Numbered from the stretch's first letter, positions 14,914-24,769 are shown. The stretch is 64,000 nt of DNA from an uncultured Clostridia bacterium (GCA_947303185.1 CAMYXF010000008.1:1-64000); one strand, 5' to 3'. Translations and numbers: made by a program. The notes: a model not told the origin generated them from the sequence alone.

Positions 14914-15351
14914 TCAGGTGGTTTCCCTTGTAGTGTAACCTGCTTCAGGCTCTTCTGATTCGGATATGGTAGCGATATCAACCGTGAATAACGAATAAGG
15001 TGTGTGCTTTACTCTGACGACATCACCTTCGGTAAGCTTGTTACGCAGCGGATTAATGTAGTAGTAATCTCCGTCAATGACGAAGTAATTCCTCATGAAT
15101 CCGATGTTTTCGACCTCACCTGTATGGTAATAGTAATTGTTGTTGATAAGGCTGTTGATGTCCATGAGTCTGGGCGCCGTATACAGTACGATGTCGACTA
15201 TTGCAACAAGTGCAAATGCGATGGGGAAAAAGTAAGTAACAACATGCTTGGTCTTTTTCTTTCTGTTAAATCCGGCACGAATACAGGTCAGTACGACAAA
15301 CAATATCGTAACCACCAGATGAACAGCCAGATTAACAATAAAATATCGCAT
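14914..15351 (-). CDS. Hypothetical two-helix membrane protein
   Basis: A 145-residue protein that I do not recognise. Two hydrophobic helices, FIVNLAVHLVVTILFVVLTC (residues 4-23) and YFFPIAFALVAIVDIVLYTA (about 40-59), are followed by a polar domain with YFVIDGDYYYINPLRNKLTEG, which looks like a small beta domain, probably outside the membrane or cytosolic depending on topology. It ends in an acidic tail (SESEEPEAG). The gene follows the 5-formyltetrahydrofolate cyclo-ligase gene by 10 bases and is likely co-transcribed with it and ligA. Confidence 0.6.
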   Translation of the reverse strand: MRYFIVNLAVHLVVTILFVVLTCIRAGFNRKKKTKHVVTYFFPIAFALVAIVDIVLYTAPRLMDINSLINNNYYYHTGEVENIGFMRNYFVIDGDYYYINPLRNKLTEGDVVRVKHTPYSLFTVDIATISESEEPEAGYTTRETT

Positions 15352-15361
15352 TCCCTGCTAT

Positions 15362-15958
15362 TTACTCCCCGTATGTTTCTTCCGGTATAACGGCAATAAA
15401 ATCAGCGCTTATGTCATTATCTGTTCCCGGTACGTCAGAACAGATCTGGAACTCATAACAGATACCCAGAAGATAAGGTCTGTCAGAACCTAAGGCACCG
15501 ATGTAACGGTCGTAAAAACCACCGCCCATTCCAAGCCTTGTACCTTCTTCATTATATGCAACCGCAGGCAGCACTACAACATCGATGTCTTTAGGGTCGA
15601 CCGCTGCCAAAGACTTAACAGGTTCTTTTATTCCGAATGAAGCCTGCTCAAAATCTTTAGTAAGATCATCACAGTCGCAGAAGACCATGACGTCATTTTC
15701 GATTTTGGGGAAGCAGCATTTCTTGCCCTGTAACATAAAGAATTCTGCAAGGCCGTCAACGGGAACTTCACCGTTAACTGATCTGTAGAGCGCGATTCTT
15801 TTTGCATTCTTAAGTTCGTTCTTAAGCTCGCTGTCATCGATCGCGGAAATAAATTCCGGAAGAGTCTTCTCGATGTCTGATAAAACTGAAGAAGAAAGCA
15901 TCTCTCTTCTTCTCTTAATCTCTTTTCTTATCCTTGCTTTCTCTGCTTTAACGTCCAT
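15362..15958 (-). CDS. 5-formyltetrahydrofolate cyclo-ligase
   Basis: A 198-residue cytosolic enzyme that converts 5-formyltetrahydrofolate to 5,10-methenyltetrahydrofolate with ATP, clearing a folate inhibitor. The N-terminal helix has the family pattern KARIRKEIKRRREML, IALYRSVNGEVPV lies near residue 70, and the nucleotide-binding block is NEEGTRLGMGGGFYDRYI (about residues 130-147). It is 5 bases downstream of ligA and upstream of a small membrane protein. Nothing is odd about length or motifs. Confidence 0.93.
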   Translation of the reverse strand: MDVKAEKARIRKEIKRRREMLSSSVLSDIEKTLPEFISAIDDSELKNELKNAKRIALYRSVNGEVPVDGLAEFFMLQGKKCCFPKIENDVMVFCDCDDLTKDFEQASFGIKEPVKSLAAVDPKDIDVVVLPAVAYNEEGTRLGMGGGFYDRYIGALGSDRPYLLGICYEFQICSDVPGTDNDISADFIAVIPEETYGE

Positions 15959-15963
15959 GGCTT

Positions 15964-18003
15964 TTACCCTTTTGCGATCATGTCCTTAAGTTCATCGATT
16001 CCTATGATCGGAACTCCGAGCTCTCTTGCCTTACGCTCTTTGGAACCGGCATCGGCACCCATGAGAAGATAAGAAGTCTTCTTCGATACCGAAGATACGG
16101 GCTTGCCGCCGTTGCTCTCGATAAGAGCCTCTGCTTCACTTCTGGACATTCCTTCGAGCGTTCCCGTGATGCAGAATGTAAGTCCAGCAAGAGCAGATCC
16201 CTGAACTTCGTTTTCTGCTTTTGCAAAGTTCAGACCGAGATTCTTAAGTCTTGCGAGAAGTTCTGTGTTGCCTTCGTCACGGAAGAAATTGTAGATTCCT
16301 TCAGCAGAGATCTCGCCGATATCCTGAACTGCAGAAAGAGCTTCTTTGTCAGCTTCTGCGATGGCATCAATAGAACCGAATGTTCTAATAAGTTCCTTGG
16401 CTGTAGCCTTGCCTACTCCGGGAATTCCAAGACCTGCCAGGACCTTGTCTGCCGGTGTCTCAGTTTTCGCTGTCTCTATCGCATTAAGGAGCTTATCGGT
16501 ATTCTTCTCAAGACCTAAAAGCTTGCCTTCGATAAGCGCGTCTCTTTTATCCTTCAATTCGAAAACATCAGCGATGTCATTAAGATATTTTTCTTCAGTA
16601 AGTTTTCTTATGTACTCGGATCCGAAACCCTTAATGTCCATGCAGTCGCGTGAGACAAAATTAACGATGCGGTTTACGAGCGTGCCGGGGCACATTAAGT
16701 TCATGCACTTCAGATCAACGCCGCCCTCATCTCTTGCAAGCTTGTGGCCGCAAACAGGACAGTTCTCCGGCATCTTGTAAGGTTGCCAGTCTGAAGGTCT
16801 CTTAGCTTTATTTACGTCCTTAACTTTAGGAATGATCTCGCCTGATTTATAAACGAGGATCGTATCACCGATGCCAAGACCTAACTGGTCGATGAAATCC
16901 TGATTGTGGAGAGTCGCTCGCGATACCATCGTGCCGCAAAGACTGATGGGTTCGAAAACGGCAACGGGCGTTACCCTTCCCGTTCTTCCCGTATTGACTT
17001 CAACTTCAAGAAGTCTGGTCTCTTTTACTTCCGGCGGATACTTATATGCGACTGCCCATCTGGGGAACTTGATCGTGTTACCGAGCTTGGATCTCTCGGA
17101 AAGATTATTGAGCTTAACTACCGCACCGTCGATATCGTATTCGAGTTCGCCTCTCATGGCGCCAATCTTCTGGATGGCGTCCCAGACCTCATCTGCGGTC
17201 TTGCACTTATAGCAGTTCTCGATTACCTTTACGCCGTTGCGCTTAAGGTATTCGTATCCTTCAAGGTGGGTGTTGAAAGTAACGCCCTTTGTCTCCTGGA
17301 CGTTGAATATAAAGAGGGACAAACCTCTTTCTTTTGTAATTCTGGTGTCGATCTGACGAAGCGTTCCAGCAGCGCAGTTTCTGGGATTTGCGAAAGTCTT
17401 CTTTCCCTCTTCTTCTGCTTTTGCATTAACGCTCTCAAAGGCCTTTCTGGTCATGTAGACTTCGCCTCTGATCTCGATATAGGGAACGGGCTCTTTCATC
17501 TTCAGGACAACGTCAGGGATCTGCTTTGCGTTCATCGTGACGTCTTCGCCTTCGGTTATTCCGTCGCCTCTCGTAACAGCAAGCTTCAATTCGCCTTCCT
17601 CATAACGCAGAGCCATGGAAAGTCCGTCTATCTTGGTCTCTACAAGGAACTCGGCTTCTTCACCGAATTCTTCGATCATGGAGTTTACGAATTCATCTAC
17701 TTCTTCTTTCTCGAAAACATCCTGCAAAGACAACATCGGAACATTATGCTTAACGAGAACGCCCTTCTCTGCTTTCCAGCCGACTCTCTTAGAAGGTGAT
17801 TCTGGAACGATCCAGTCAGGATGCTCCTTCTCGATCTCCTTGAGCCTGTTGTTCATGGTATCGTACTCGTAGTCCGATATCGCAGGCTCGTCTTTGGAAT
17901 AGTAAAGCTCAGCAAAGTGATTGAGCTTCTTTACGAGCTCTAAATATTCATTTCTCTCCTGATCTTCACCCTGCAAAGCAGAGAATAAGTCTAACTGTTC
18001 CAT
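15964..18003 (-). CDS. ligA: NAD-dependent DNA ligase
   Basis: A 679-residue replication and repair ligase. The adenylation domain has KIDGLSMALRY with the AMP-accepting lysine (about residue 119), preceded by a Ia domain (YYSKDEPAISDYEYD). The OB fold follows, then a zinc finger (CPVCGHKL...CMNLMCPG), helix-hairpin-helix repeats (LAGLGIPGVGKATAKEL; VQDIGEISAEGIYNFF) and a C-terminal BRCT domain (GLTFCITGTLEGMSRSEAEA). I place the start at ATG 18003, with AAAGGA upstream, rather than a longer frame at 18030. The start is one base after the stop of the upstream membrane protein, so the two are coupled. Confidence 0.97.
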   Translation of the reverse strand: MEQLDLFSALQGEDQERNEYLELVKKLNHFAELYYSKDEPAISDYEYDTMNNRLKEIEKEHPDWIVPESPSKRVGWKAEKGVLVKHNVPMLSLQDVFEKEEVDEFVNSMIEEFGEEAEFLVETKIDGLSMALRYEEGELKLAVTRGDGITEGEDVTMNAKQIPDVVLKMKEPVPYIEIRGEVYMTRKAFESVNAKAEEEGKKTFANPRNCAAGTLRQIDTRITKERGLSLFIFNVQETKGVTFNTHLEGYEYLKRNGVKVIENCYKCKTADEVWDAIQKIGAMRGELEYDIDGAVVKLNNLSERSKLGNTIKFPRWAVAYKYPPEVKETRLLEVEVNTGRTGRVTPVAVFEPISLCGTMVSRATLHNQDFIDQLGLGIGDTILVYKSGEIIPKVKDVNKAKRPSDWQPYKMPENCPVCGHKLARDEGGVDLKCMNLMCPGTLVNRIVNFVSRDCMDIKGFGSEYIRKLTEEKYLNDIADVFELKDKRDALIEGKLLGLEKNTDKLLNAIETAKTETPADKVLAGLGIPGVGKATAKELIRTFGSIDAIAEADKEALSAVQDIGEISAEGIYNFFRDEGNTELLARLKNLGLNFAKAENEVQGSALAGLTFCITGTLEGMSRSEAEALIESNGGKPVSSVSKKTSYLLMGADAGSKERKARELGVPIIGIDELKDMIAKG

Positions 18004-18004
18004 A

Positions 18005-18634
18005 TCATTTCCTTTTGTTCGAAGTAGCAAAATAGATTATCGGAAGCACTGCGAACGCAGTTAAAAACAAGCCCCAGACAATTTCGGGAATTCCCGCAAG
18101 TCCGGCAAAAGGAGCTGTTATATTAATATCATTATAATTAGTAATATATAGGATCTTATCAACTATGCCGTTGAGCTTTGCAAGCGGAACGAACAGCAGT
18201 GAATTGATAAGAGCAATGCCGAGCGAATATGTGTATACATCTGTATACCATTTAAGGCCCTTTTCGAACTTCATAAGATATAAGACGATCGCTGCGATTG
18301 CAGGAATTGCAAGGCAGATGGCTTCGCCGTAATCCACGTAAGATCTGAAAACACCTCTGATGACGAGCATTGCAATGCAGCCGGCAGATAAGATACAGGG
18401 CATGAAGTTCCTTATCCTGGTCTGTGACAGAAGCTGCAAAAGAATAATGGCGGCAACTACGACGACATAAGTAATAAGGGATGCAAGTATACTCTGGTCA
18501 CCTAGACCCTTAACCGCATACCCTATTGCCTTCGCAATATACCGCGCAAAAATATGGAAGGGCTCTGCAATCAGAGTCCCCCACAAAAAAAGCATTACTA
18601 CTGAAATAATACCCGCTCGTTCTTCGCTTCTCAT
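18005..18634 (-). CDS. Hypothetical polytopic membrane protein
   Basis: A 209-residue protein with about six hydrophobic segments, for example IISVVMLFLWGTLIAEPFHI near the N-terminus, LITYVVVVAAIILLQLL, and VWGLFLTAFAVLPIIYFATS at the end. I do not recognise the family. Basic residues at both ends (MRSEERAG; NKRK) suggest cytoplasmic termini. It ends one base before the ligA start and probably shares its transcript. No catalytic or binding motif is visible. Confidence 0.65.
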   Translation of the reverse strand: MRSEERAGIISVVMLFLWGTLIAEPFHIFARYIAKAIGYAVKGLGDQSILASLITYVVVVAAIILLQLLSQTRIRNFMPCILSAGCIAMLVIRGVFRSYVDYGEAICLAIPAIAAIVLYLMKFEKGLKWYTDVYTYSLGIALINSLLFVPLAKLNGIVDKILYITNYNDINITAPFAGLAGIPEIVWGLFLTAFAVLPIIYFATSNKRK

Positions 18635-18705
18635 ACTTAATCATGACGCATTGACACGCGCCATACATATTTCAAAAACAAATAACCTGAAATTATAACG
18701 AAATA

Positions 18706-18948
18706 TTACTCGTCGAGAGAAGTGAAGTCGCCATCTTCAAGATAAGCCTTGAGAGTATTGTATTCTTCGAAATCGAGAGAAATACCCTTGCCTACCTTCT
18801 CATGGTTCGGGCCCCAATCACGGATGTCGAGCTTCGGCTTACCGTTATTCCACTTAACGATATTAAGCTCACGCTGCCAACCGGACTTATTCTCCTTGAG
18901 AATACCGATCTGCTGGACGATCTCGTATGTGATTTCTGTCTTAGGCAT
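18706..18948 (-). CDS. YdbC/PC4-like single-stranded DNA-binding protein
   Basis: An 80-residue protein matching the YdbC family, the bacterial relatives of the eukaryotic PC4 coactivator that bind single-stranded DNA as dimers. It reads ITYEIVQQIGILKENKSGWQ, then LNIVKWNNGKPKLDIRDWGP, then KVGKGISLDFEEYNTLKAYL, which is four strands and a helix. The start at 18948 has AGGAGG 9 bases upstream; an in-frame ATG six codons earlier lies before that site. It is a single-gene unit. A TGATATAAT extended -10 lies about 45 bases upstream. A role in transcription or repair is inferred from the family only. Confidence 0.88.
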   Translation of the reverse strand: MPKTEITYEIVQQIGILKENKSGWQRELNIVKWNNGKPKLDIRDWGPNHEKVGKGISLDFEEYNTLKAYLEDGDFTSLDE

Positions 18949-19051
18949 CCTAAAATTCCTCCTCAAAAAATCAATTTCATTGTATGAATTATATCACACG
19001 ATTGGCACCTGCATATTATATAATTAAGAAAAAAGGAGAACTGTCCTAATA

Positions 19052-19948
19052 ATGGATAAGATTTACATCATATTATTGGTTCTGGCAGCGGTAATTCTGC
19101 TTGGTATCGTATGGTGTTTAACCGAAGCTTTTATCCTGGATCACGACAGAGCCTCCCTTAAAAGATCTCCGGGCGGCCCGTCATCTGATAAGGAAGTCAC
19201 CGTAAAGAAGCTCAAAGGCAGAATGAATGCGCCTTCAGACGGCCCTGCTGATCTCAGATTCTTTTTCTTCTCCGATCTTCACGCTGAATTATGTCCCATA
19301 ACCGTAAAGCGTCTTTGCAACGCCATAAAGAAGTCTCATGATGCCGGCGCAATTGATGCTGTAATCTTCGGCGGAGACATCACGACTTATCCCAGAAACT
19401 CCAAGATGGGATTTAAATACCTTTCACAGGTCAGCTCTTTCTGCAAAGAACTTGGCATTCCCTTCTACGGCGTATCCGGAAACCACGACTATTACTACAA
19501 TAACGCACCCGAGGAGTGCGGCTTTATAAGCCTTGATGCCATTGAAGTGGCTCTCACATCACATATAAGCGGCAGGAAGATTATTCTTACCGGATTATCC
19601 GATTCAGGCAAGAAGAACCGCGTATGGCACACGGAAACGGCCGTTCAGGAAAACGATCCGGTAATCCTCATAGTCCATGATCCTGATGCGTTTATCCATC
19701 TTGAGCCCCAATACAGACCTGACTTTATGCTGTCGGGACATCTTCACGGCGGCCAGATGAAGCTCCCTTTCAGAATGGAGTTCCTGGTATTGAGAAAATC
19801 CGACCAGCTTCCCCGCATGGGCGCCGTACAGGGCGTCTACGACTTAAGCGGCACCTCTGTGTTCATCTCCAGAGGTCTCGGCTGCGGCATTCTCCCTTTC
19901 AGATTCTTATCACTTCCTGAAGCTACTGTAGTAGAGATCAAGCTCTGA
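19052..19948 (+). CDS. Membrane-anchored metallophosphoesterase
   Basis: A 298-residue protein with one N-terminal helix (IYIILLVLAAVILLGIVWCL, residues 4-23) followed by a calcineurin-like phosphoesterase domain. All metal-binding motifs are present: SDLHAEL (about residue 74), GGDITTY, SGNHDYY, VHDPD and SGHLHGGQ. The domain is probably cytoplasmic or exposed depending on topology, which I cannot decide. Homologues include YaeI/UshA-like lipid or nucleotide phosphoesterases; the substrate is unknown. AAGGAG lies before the ATG. Inverted repeats and the gap terminator follow. Confidence 0.88.
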   Translation: MDKIYIILLVLAAVILLGIVWCLTEAFILDHDRASLKRSPGGPSSDKEVTVKKLKGRMNAPSDGPADLRFFFFSDLHAELCPITVKRLCNAIKKSHDAGAIDAVIFGGDITTYPRNSKMGFKYLSQVSSFCKELGIPFYGVSGNHDYYYNNAPEECGFISLDAIEVALTSHISGRKIILTGLSDSGKKNRVWHTETAVQENDPVILIVHDPDAFIHLEPQYRPDFMLSGHLHGGQMKLPFRMEFLVLRKSDQLPRMGAVQGVYDLSGTSVFISRGLGCGILPFRFLSLPEATVVEIKL

Positions 19949-19982
19949 TCTGTTCTTTAATTCGTTTCCCATAGTGGTCACG

Positions 19983-20025
19983 TTTTATACTTGAACACGC
20001 GAAAATCACCCTCTCAAGTATAAAA
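19983..20025. repeat. Intergenic hairpin repeat, unit 1 at 20 kb
   Basis: TTTTATACTTGA (19983-19994) pairs perfectly with TCAAGTATAAAA (20014-20025) around a 19-base loop containing GCGAAAATCACCC. Confidence 0.8.
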
Positions 20026-20034
20026 ATCCTGAAA

Positions 20035-20074
20035 TTTTGTACTTGATAACCCGGTTTTCGGGGTGCGAAGTATA
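20035..20074. repeat. Intergenic hairpin repeat, unit 2 at 20 kb
   Basis: TTTTGTACTT (20035-20044) pairs with AAGTATAAAA (from 20069, running into the A-tract) with one G-T pair. The loop contains its own stem CCCG/CGGG around GGTTTTCGGGGTG (20053-20065), which recurs in inverted form at 52216-52228. Confidence 0.65.
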
Positions 20075-20077
20075 AAA

Positions 20078-20105
20078 AAAGAGGCGCCTCATAAGAGACG
20101 CCTCT
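20078..20105 (-). terminator. Terminator of gap
   Basis: AGAGGCG-C-CTC-ATAA-GAG-A-CGCCTCT forms a 10-base-pair stem with one mismatch. On the minus strand it is followed by seven Ts, fitting an intrinsic terminator for gap. Confidence 0.9.
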
Positions 20106-20131
20106 ATTAATCAGTTTCTTAAAGTCAGCTA

Positions 20132-21166
20132 TTAGCCGAGCTCTGCGAAGTACTTGATTGTTCTTACCATCTGAGATGTGTAAGAATTCTCGTTGTCGTA
20201 CCAAGAAACAACCTGAACGAGGGAGTTACCGTCATCCATCTTGGAAACCATTGTCTGGTTAGCATCGAAGAGTGAACCGAACTTCATGCCTACGATATCA
20301 GAAGAAACGAGCTTCTCTTCTGTGTAGCCGAAAGACTCGTTTGTAGCAGCCTTCATAGCAGCGTTGATGCCCTCAACTGTAGCTTCACCCTTAACAACAG
20401 CGTGAAGGATTGTTGTAGAACCTGTGAATGTAGGAACTCTCTGAGCAGCACCGATGAGCTTGCCGTTGAGCTCAGGGATAACAAGGCCGATAGCCTTAGC
20501 AGCGCCTGTAGAGTTAGGTACGATGTTAGCAGCACCAGCTCTTGCTCTCTGGAGGTCACCCTTTCTCTGAGGACCGTCGAGGATCATCTGGTCGCCTGTG
20601 TAAGCGTGAACTGTTGTCATGATACCGCTCTGGATAGCTGCATAATCATTAAGAGCCTTTGTCATAGGAGCAAGGCAGTTTGTTGTGCAGGAAGCAGCAG
20701 AGATGATCTTGTCATCAGCTGTGAGTGTTGTGTGGTTAACGTTGTAAACGATTGTAGGGAGATCGTTTCCTGCAGGAGCAGAGATAACAACCTTCTTAGC
20801 ACCAGCGTTGATGTGAGCCTGTGCCTTATCCTTAGATGTGTAGAAACCAGAGCACTCGAGAACTACGTCAACACCGAGCTCGCCCCAAGGACAATTGTTT
20901 GCATCGGGTTCCTTGTAGATCTTAAGTAACTTGCCGTCAACTGTGATTGTGTTAGCTTCGTCGTCAGAAGTTACTGTGTGCTTATTCTCGCCGAATACAC
21001 CAGCATATCCGCCCTGAGCTGTGTCATACTTGAGAAGGTGAGCGAGCATGGAAGGCTTTGTAAGATCGTTGATAGCAACTACCTCATAACCCTCAGCACC
21101 GAACATCTGTCTGAAAGCAAGACGACCGATACGACCGAAACCGTTAATCGCAACTTTTACTGCCAT
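20132..21166 (-). CDS. gap: Glyceraldehyde-3-phosphate dehydrogenase
   Basis: A 344-residue type I glycolytic enzyme that oxidises glyceraldehyde 3-phosphate with NAD and phosphate. The NAD-binding start is [20 protein letters not shown]; the catalytic cysteine is in [12 protein letters not shown] (about residue 158); [13 protein letters not shown] is near the C-terminus. AGGAGG lies 9 bases before the ATG. It is a single-gene unit with its own terminator. Codon use is narrow, consistent with high expression. The 296-base gap upstream (21167-21462) is AT-rich; I see no clear operator there. Confidence 0.98.
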   Translation of the reverse strand: MAVKVAINGFGRIGRLAFRQMFGAEGYEVVAINDLTKPSMLAHLLKYDTAQGGYAGVFGENKHTVTSDDEANTITVDGKLLKIYKEPDANNCPWGELGVDVVLECSGFYTSKDKAQAHINAGAKKVVISAPAGNDLPTIVYNVNHTTLTADDKIISAASCTTNCLAPMTKALNDYAAIQSGIMTTVHAYTGDQMILDGPQRKGDLQRARAGAANIVPNSTGAAKAIGLVIPELNGKLIGAAQRVPTFTGSTTILHAVVKGEATVEGINAAMKAATNESFGYTEEKLVSSDIVGMKFGSLFDANQTMVSKMDDGNSLVQVVSWYDNENSYTSQMVRTIKYFAELG

Positions 21167-21462
21167 ATTGAATTCCTCCTAAATTCCCTTAACCGGGATT
21201 ATTAAACTTAAAATAGTGCTCTTTGAATCTGCACCGTAAGAATTCTACTCCACTGATACTTTGTTTTCCACAGAATAATTGTCATAATATTGTAAATTTT
21301 AATAAAAAAGAGGCCGATTGCCCCTTTTTTCCCTCAAACGATTTTTGTTTGCTTTCAAATATATTTTCGAATGCCCTCCTGACAGGCCAAAAGAAGCGTT
21401 CATTTGGTCGGAACTGATCTAAATGCTATAATCTCCGCATATGTAATTTACGGGGGCGGGAA

Positions 21463-22281
21463 ATGAACGGATCCGACGGATATCTCTCAATAGCCGAGGA
21501 ACAGCAGGCTGAACTTGAGGTAATGAAAGAATTGCACGCATTCTGCGTGAAGCACGGCCTCAGATATATCCTGGCTTACGGCACACTGCTCGGTGCGATC
21601 CGTCACAAGGGCTTTATCCCGTGGGACAATGACATGGATGTCATCATGCCGAGAGAAGATGTCGAAAAGCTCGTTGAGATAAATAAAAAGGATCCCATCG
21701 GCAAGAACGTCCGCCTCTTCCACTATACGACTGATGCCAACTACCACTACCCCATCGTCCGCGCCTGCAATACCAGGACAATCGTCCAGCCCACTTATCT
21801 CAGGGAAATGATCGACGATATGGGTGTCTGGGTAGATATCTTCCCTATGGACGGATACATCAAGTCAAAGCTCATCTTCCAGAAACCTTTAAGGAACTTC
21901 TATCTGAAGATGATGAACGCTACCATGTACCTTCAGGAAAACGAGAGCGGCTCAAAGGCTTTCGTGCGTAAGTCCATAATTAAAGTCTTCCCTAACAAGA
22001 ACCACAGATATGAAAGAAAGCTTTCAAATCTCTGTGCATGGAGCAAATACGGGGATTCCGAGACGGTCTGTGTTCTCTGCGAAGAGGAACCGCCTTTTGA
22101 AAAGCAGATAATGAGCCGCGAAGACGTCGAAAACCCTGTCCTTGCGCCTTTTGAGGATGCAGAGTTCTACATTCCGAGAAATGCAGACAAGTATCTTACT
22201 TTGCAGTATGGAGATTACATGCAGCTGCCAAAAGAAGAGGACCGTATGACCCACTCCATCTGCTCAAAATATAAGGACTGA
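21463..22281 (+). CDS. LicD family phosphotransferase
   Basis: A 272-residue LicD-type protein. These enzymes transfer phosphocholine or related phospho-groups from CDP carriers to surface glycans or teichoic acids. The nucleotidyltransferase-fold core is LAYGTLLGAIRHKGFIPWDN followed by DMDVIMPRED (residues 43-72), with the DxD metal site. No signal peptide is present, so it works at the cytoplasmic side. It faces a second LicD gene tail to tail, with no gap. Substrate identity cannot be read from sequence. GGGGGCGGGAA serves as ribosome-binding site. Confidence 0.9.
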   Translation: MNGSDGYLSIAEEQQAELEVMKELHAFCVKHGLRYILAYGTLLGAIRHKGFIPWDNDMDVIMPREDVEKLVEINKKDPIGKNVRLFHYTTDANYHYPIVRACNTRTIVQPTYLREMIDDMGVWVDIFPMDGYIKSKLIFQKPLRNFYLKMMNATMYLQENESGSKAFVRKSIIKVFPNKNHRYERKLSNLCAWSKYGDSETVCVLCEEEPPFEKQIMSREDVENPVLAPFEDAEFYIPRNADKYLTLQYGDYMQLPKEEDRMTHSICSKYKD

Positions 22282-23163
22282 TCAGAATTCGATCTTGTAA
22301 GCGACGTGGCAGTCGCGCTTTGAAGGTTCCGGTATCTGCATATAGTCGCCGAATACCACTCTTAAATTCTCATCGTAATCTTTCGGTACCGGGAACTGCT
22401 GTCCGCAGAATTCGGCCGTTGTAAGCTCGAGATACATCTTCTCGGGGAAATTCTCGACAACACATCCACCTGAAGGAATGCCAAGCCAGCCGGTGTGCTT
22501 TTTCATGTTGCCTACCTTTTCGCACTGCTTGAGATAGAACTTCATGCCACCGATGTGTGAGAAAAAGCTGCCGAGTCTCTTACGTGTCTTCCAGTATTTT
22601 GCAAGCTCCGGATTATCCTTCGCCTTCTCCTCGATTACGGGAGACGGATACTTATAGTCAACGCAGACACTGGCTGCCTTGTATATGAAATTGTAGTACT
22701 TGCTGTGGATCTTTCTTGCAAGCTTATTTGCAGGAACGTTCTCAATAACGAGGACGTCAACGAACAGCATGTCGAATTTGCTTAAACCGGCAAAAGGAAT
22801 CTCAACATACTTCGTTCCACGCTTGAAGATCTTGATGGATTTGACAACATACTGTTCATCGCACAAAGGTGTTCCGACTTCGTATTTCTCAGGGAACTCT
22901 TCGCGCATGGCAACAACGAGCTTTTCAGCTTCGCTTCTTATCATCATGAGATCGATGTCGTCATCCCACGGAATAAAACCTTTATGTCTGATGGCACCTA
23001 TCAGGGTACCGCCGCAAAGCATGTACTTGATGTCGTGCTTCTTGCATACATAGTCGATATCAAGGAGGATCTTGAAAAGTTCTTCCTGAAGACGCTTTAA
23101 CATGGCATCGTCCAGGATATACTCCTTGAAATATGTTGAATACATTCTCTTACTGTCGAGCAA
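22282..23163 (-). CDS. LicD family phosphotransferase, second copy
   Basis: A 293-residue LicD protein with the core LCGGTLIGAIRHKGFIPWDD then DIDLMMIRSEAE (residues 47-80), including the DxD motif. It is similar to the protein encoded convergently at 21463-22281 but clearly divergent outside the core. It lies downstream of the acetolactate-synthase-like pseudogene, cytidylyltransferase and aminotransferase genes on the same strand. It may therefore use the CDP-linked product of that set. The exact moiety is inferred, not known. Confidence 0.9.
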   Translation of the reverse strand: MLDSKRMYSTYFKEYILDDAMLKRLQEELFKILLDIDYVCKKHDIKYMLCGGTLIGAIRHKGFIPWDDDIDLMMIRSEAEKLVVAMREEFPEKYEVGTPLCDEQYVVKSIKIFKRGTKYVEIPFAGLSKFDMLFVDVLVIENVPANKLARKIHSKYYNFIYKAASVCVDYKYPSPVIEEKAKDNPELAKYWKTRKRLGSFFSHIGGMKFYLKQCEKVGNMKKHTGWLGIPSGGCVVENFPEKMYLELTTAEFCGQQFPVPKDYDENLRVVFGDYMQIPEPSKRDCHVAYKIEF

Positions 23164-23169
23164 ACCGGA

Positions 23170-24769
23170 TCAACCTCTCAAAACATTTTTGACCTGTGAG
23201 ATTATAGCATCATCGAGTTCAGGTCTCATCTTGCCGGTCTCAAACTTGATCTTCGGCGTAAGGAAAGAAGCCTCAGGCAACTGGATGTCGAAAAGACAAG
23301 GCTCGTCATCTTCGATCCATTCCTTGTAGTTGTCAAGTTCTTCATATGAACCGAGAGTAGCGGCCTTTATGCCGTATGCTTCGGAAATCTTCTGGAATGA
23401 AGGGACAGTATAACCGCCGGAAATAGCTGTTGCTGCATATCTTCCGTCGTGCTCGAAATACTGTGTCTCTGAGATCTTTCCGAGAACATGATTGTTCAGA
23501 ATAAAGATCTTGATTGGAAGCTGCTCTCTGTGAACAGTCTCAAGCTCCTGGATATTCATCTGGAATCCCCCGTCACCTGTTACGCAGAATGACTTAGCAT
23601 TTCCCTGTGCAATGGATGAACCGATTGCAAACGGAAGTCCGCAGCCCATTGTGCCGTAACCGCCGCTGATATGGATCCTGCCCTCATAGCCCTTCAGGTG
23701 AAGAGACTGCGCGCACCAGCACTGGTTCATTCCTACGTCTACTGATACGACAGGATTCTCGGGAAGAAGTGATGATATCTTCTCTACAGCCATGTTACCC
23801 GGCTGCTTATCGTAAGACTCAAGAAGTTTCTTGGCTTCAAGGCACTTATTCTTCCACTCGGAATAATCCGGGATATCTTCATTAAGAAGCATCTGGAGGA
23901 AGTCTCTTGCATCAGAGTGATACTTTCTCTCGTCTTCCTTGATTGTTCTTGCGAGCTCGTATTCATCGATATCGCAGCGGATTAGGTCTGCCTGAGGGGC
24001 AAAGTTCCTTGTATCCTTTCCTGCCTGTCTGATGCCGAGTCTTGCACCGATGGATATGATGACGTCACATTCCTTGATTATCATGTTGGCAACACGGTTG
24101 CCGTGTGTGCCGATGAATCCGATGTGAAGGTCATCCTGAGCCAGATCAACGGCGTTCATCGTGGTAAGGACAGGGATGTTGGTCTTCGTTGCGAATTCGT
24201 GTAAAAGCTTAACGGCGCCTGATGTGCGGATGCCGTTACCCGCCAATAATATCGGCTTGCTGTATGTCGAGCGGAAAATCAATTACAACCCCTCCTTTCC
24301 TTCCGAGTAAAGCCATGTTGTAGGCTCTTGAAACGATCTCGGGGAAGTCTGCCCCGCTGTTTGCTGTTACTGAATACTTGGATACGCTCCTTGTCATTGA
24401 GACGAGGTCCATCTCCTGGAAACCGTTCTGGCGGATTCCTGAAAAGCCCTTCATCTCGTGTGTGGGAACGTTGCCTGAGATGCCCATGATGGGAAAGCCG
24501 TCGAACCAGCAGTCTGCAAGACCGGAAAGTCCGTTGACGGCGCCGGGGCCTGATGTCGTGAAATATACGCCGAGCTTGCCTGATGTTCTGGCAAAGCCGT
24601 CAGCTGCAAGCGCGCATCCCTGCTCGTTATAGCAGACATGTGTAGTGATCTCGTCGCGGCGCTTATAAAGCGCATCCATGAAGGGCACGATATAACCGCC
24701 CGCGTATCCGAACACGTCGGTGATGCCTTTCTTAATCAGAAAATCGACCAAGTACTCTGAACAATTCAT
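23170..24769 (-). pseudogene. Broken acetolactate-synthase-like TPP enzyme
   Basis: Two overlapping frames together form one thiamine-pyrophosphate enzyme of the acetolactate synthase family. The first (24769-24236) holds the pyrimidine-binding domain (FGYAGGYIVPFMDALY; EQGCALAADGFAR with the catalytic glutamate) and ends shortly after GGVVIDFPLDIQ. The second (from about 24282 to 23170) begins in another frame at KPILLAGNGIRTSG and holds the middle and diphosphate-binding domains (VTGDGGFQMNIQELETVHRE). The linker of about 30 residues normally between these blocks is missing, so a deletion plus frameshift is likely. No slippery site is apparent. Two separate polypeptides reassembling is possible, but the second frame has only a TTG start. 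Confidence 0.75.

Noticed and set aside
24236..24282. Programmed frameshift joining the acetolactate-synthase-like halves
   Set aside because: No slippery heptamer is visible and the linker is missing, so a deletion is more likely.
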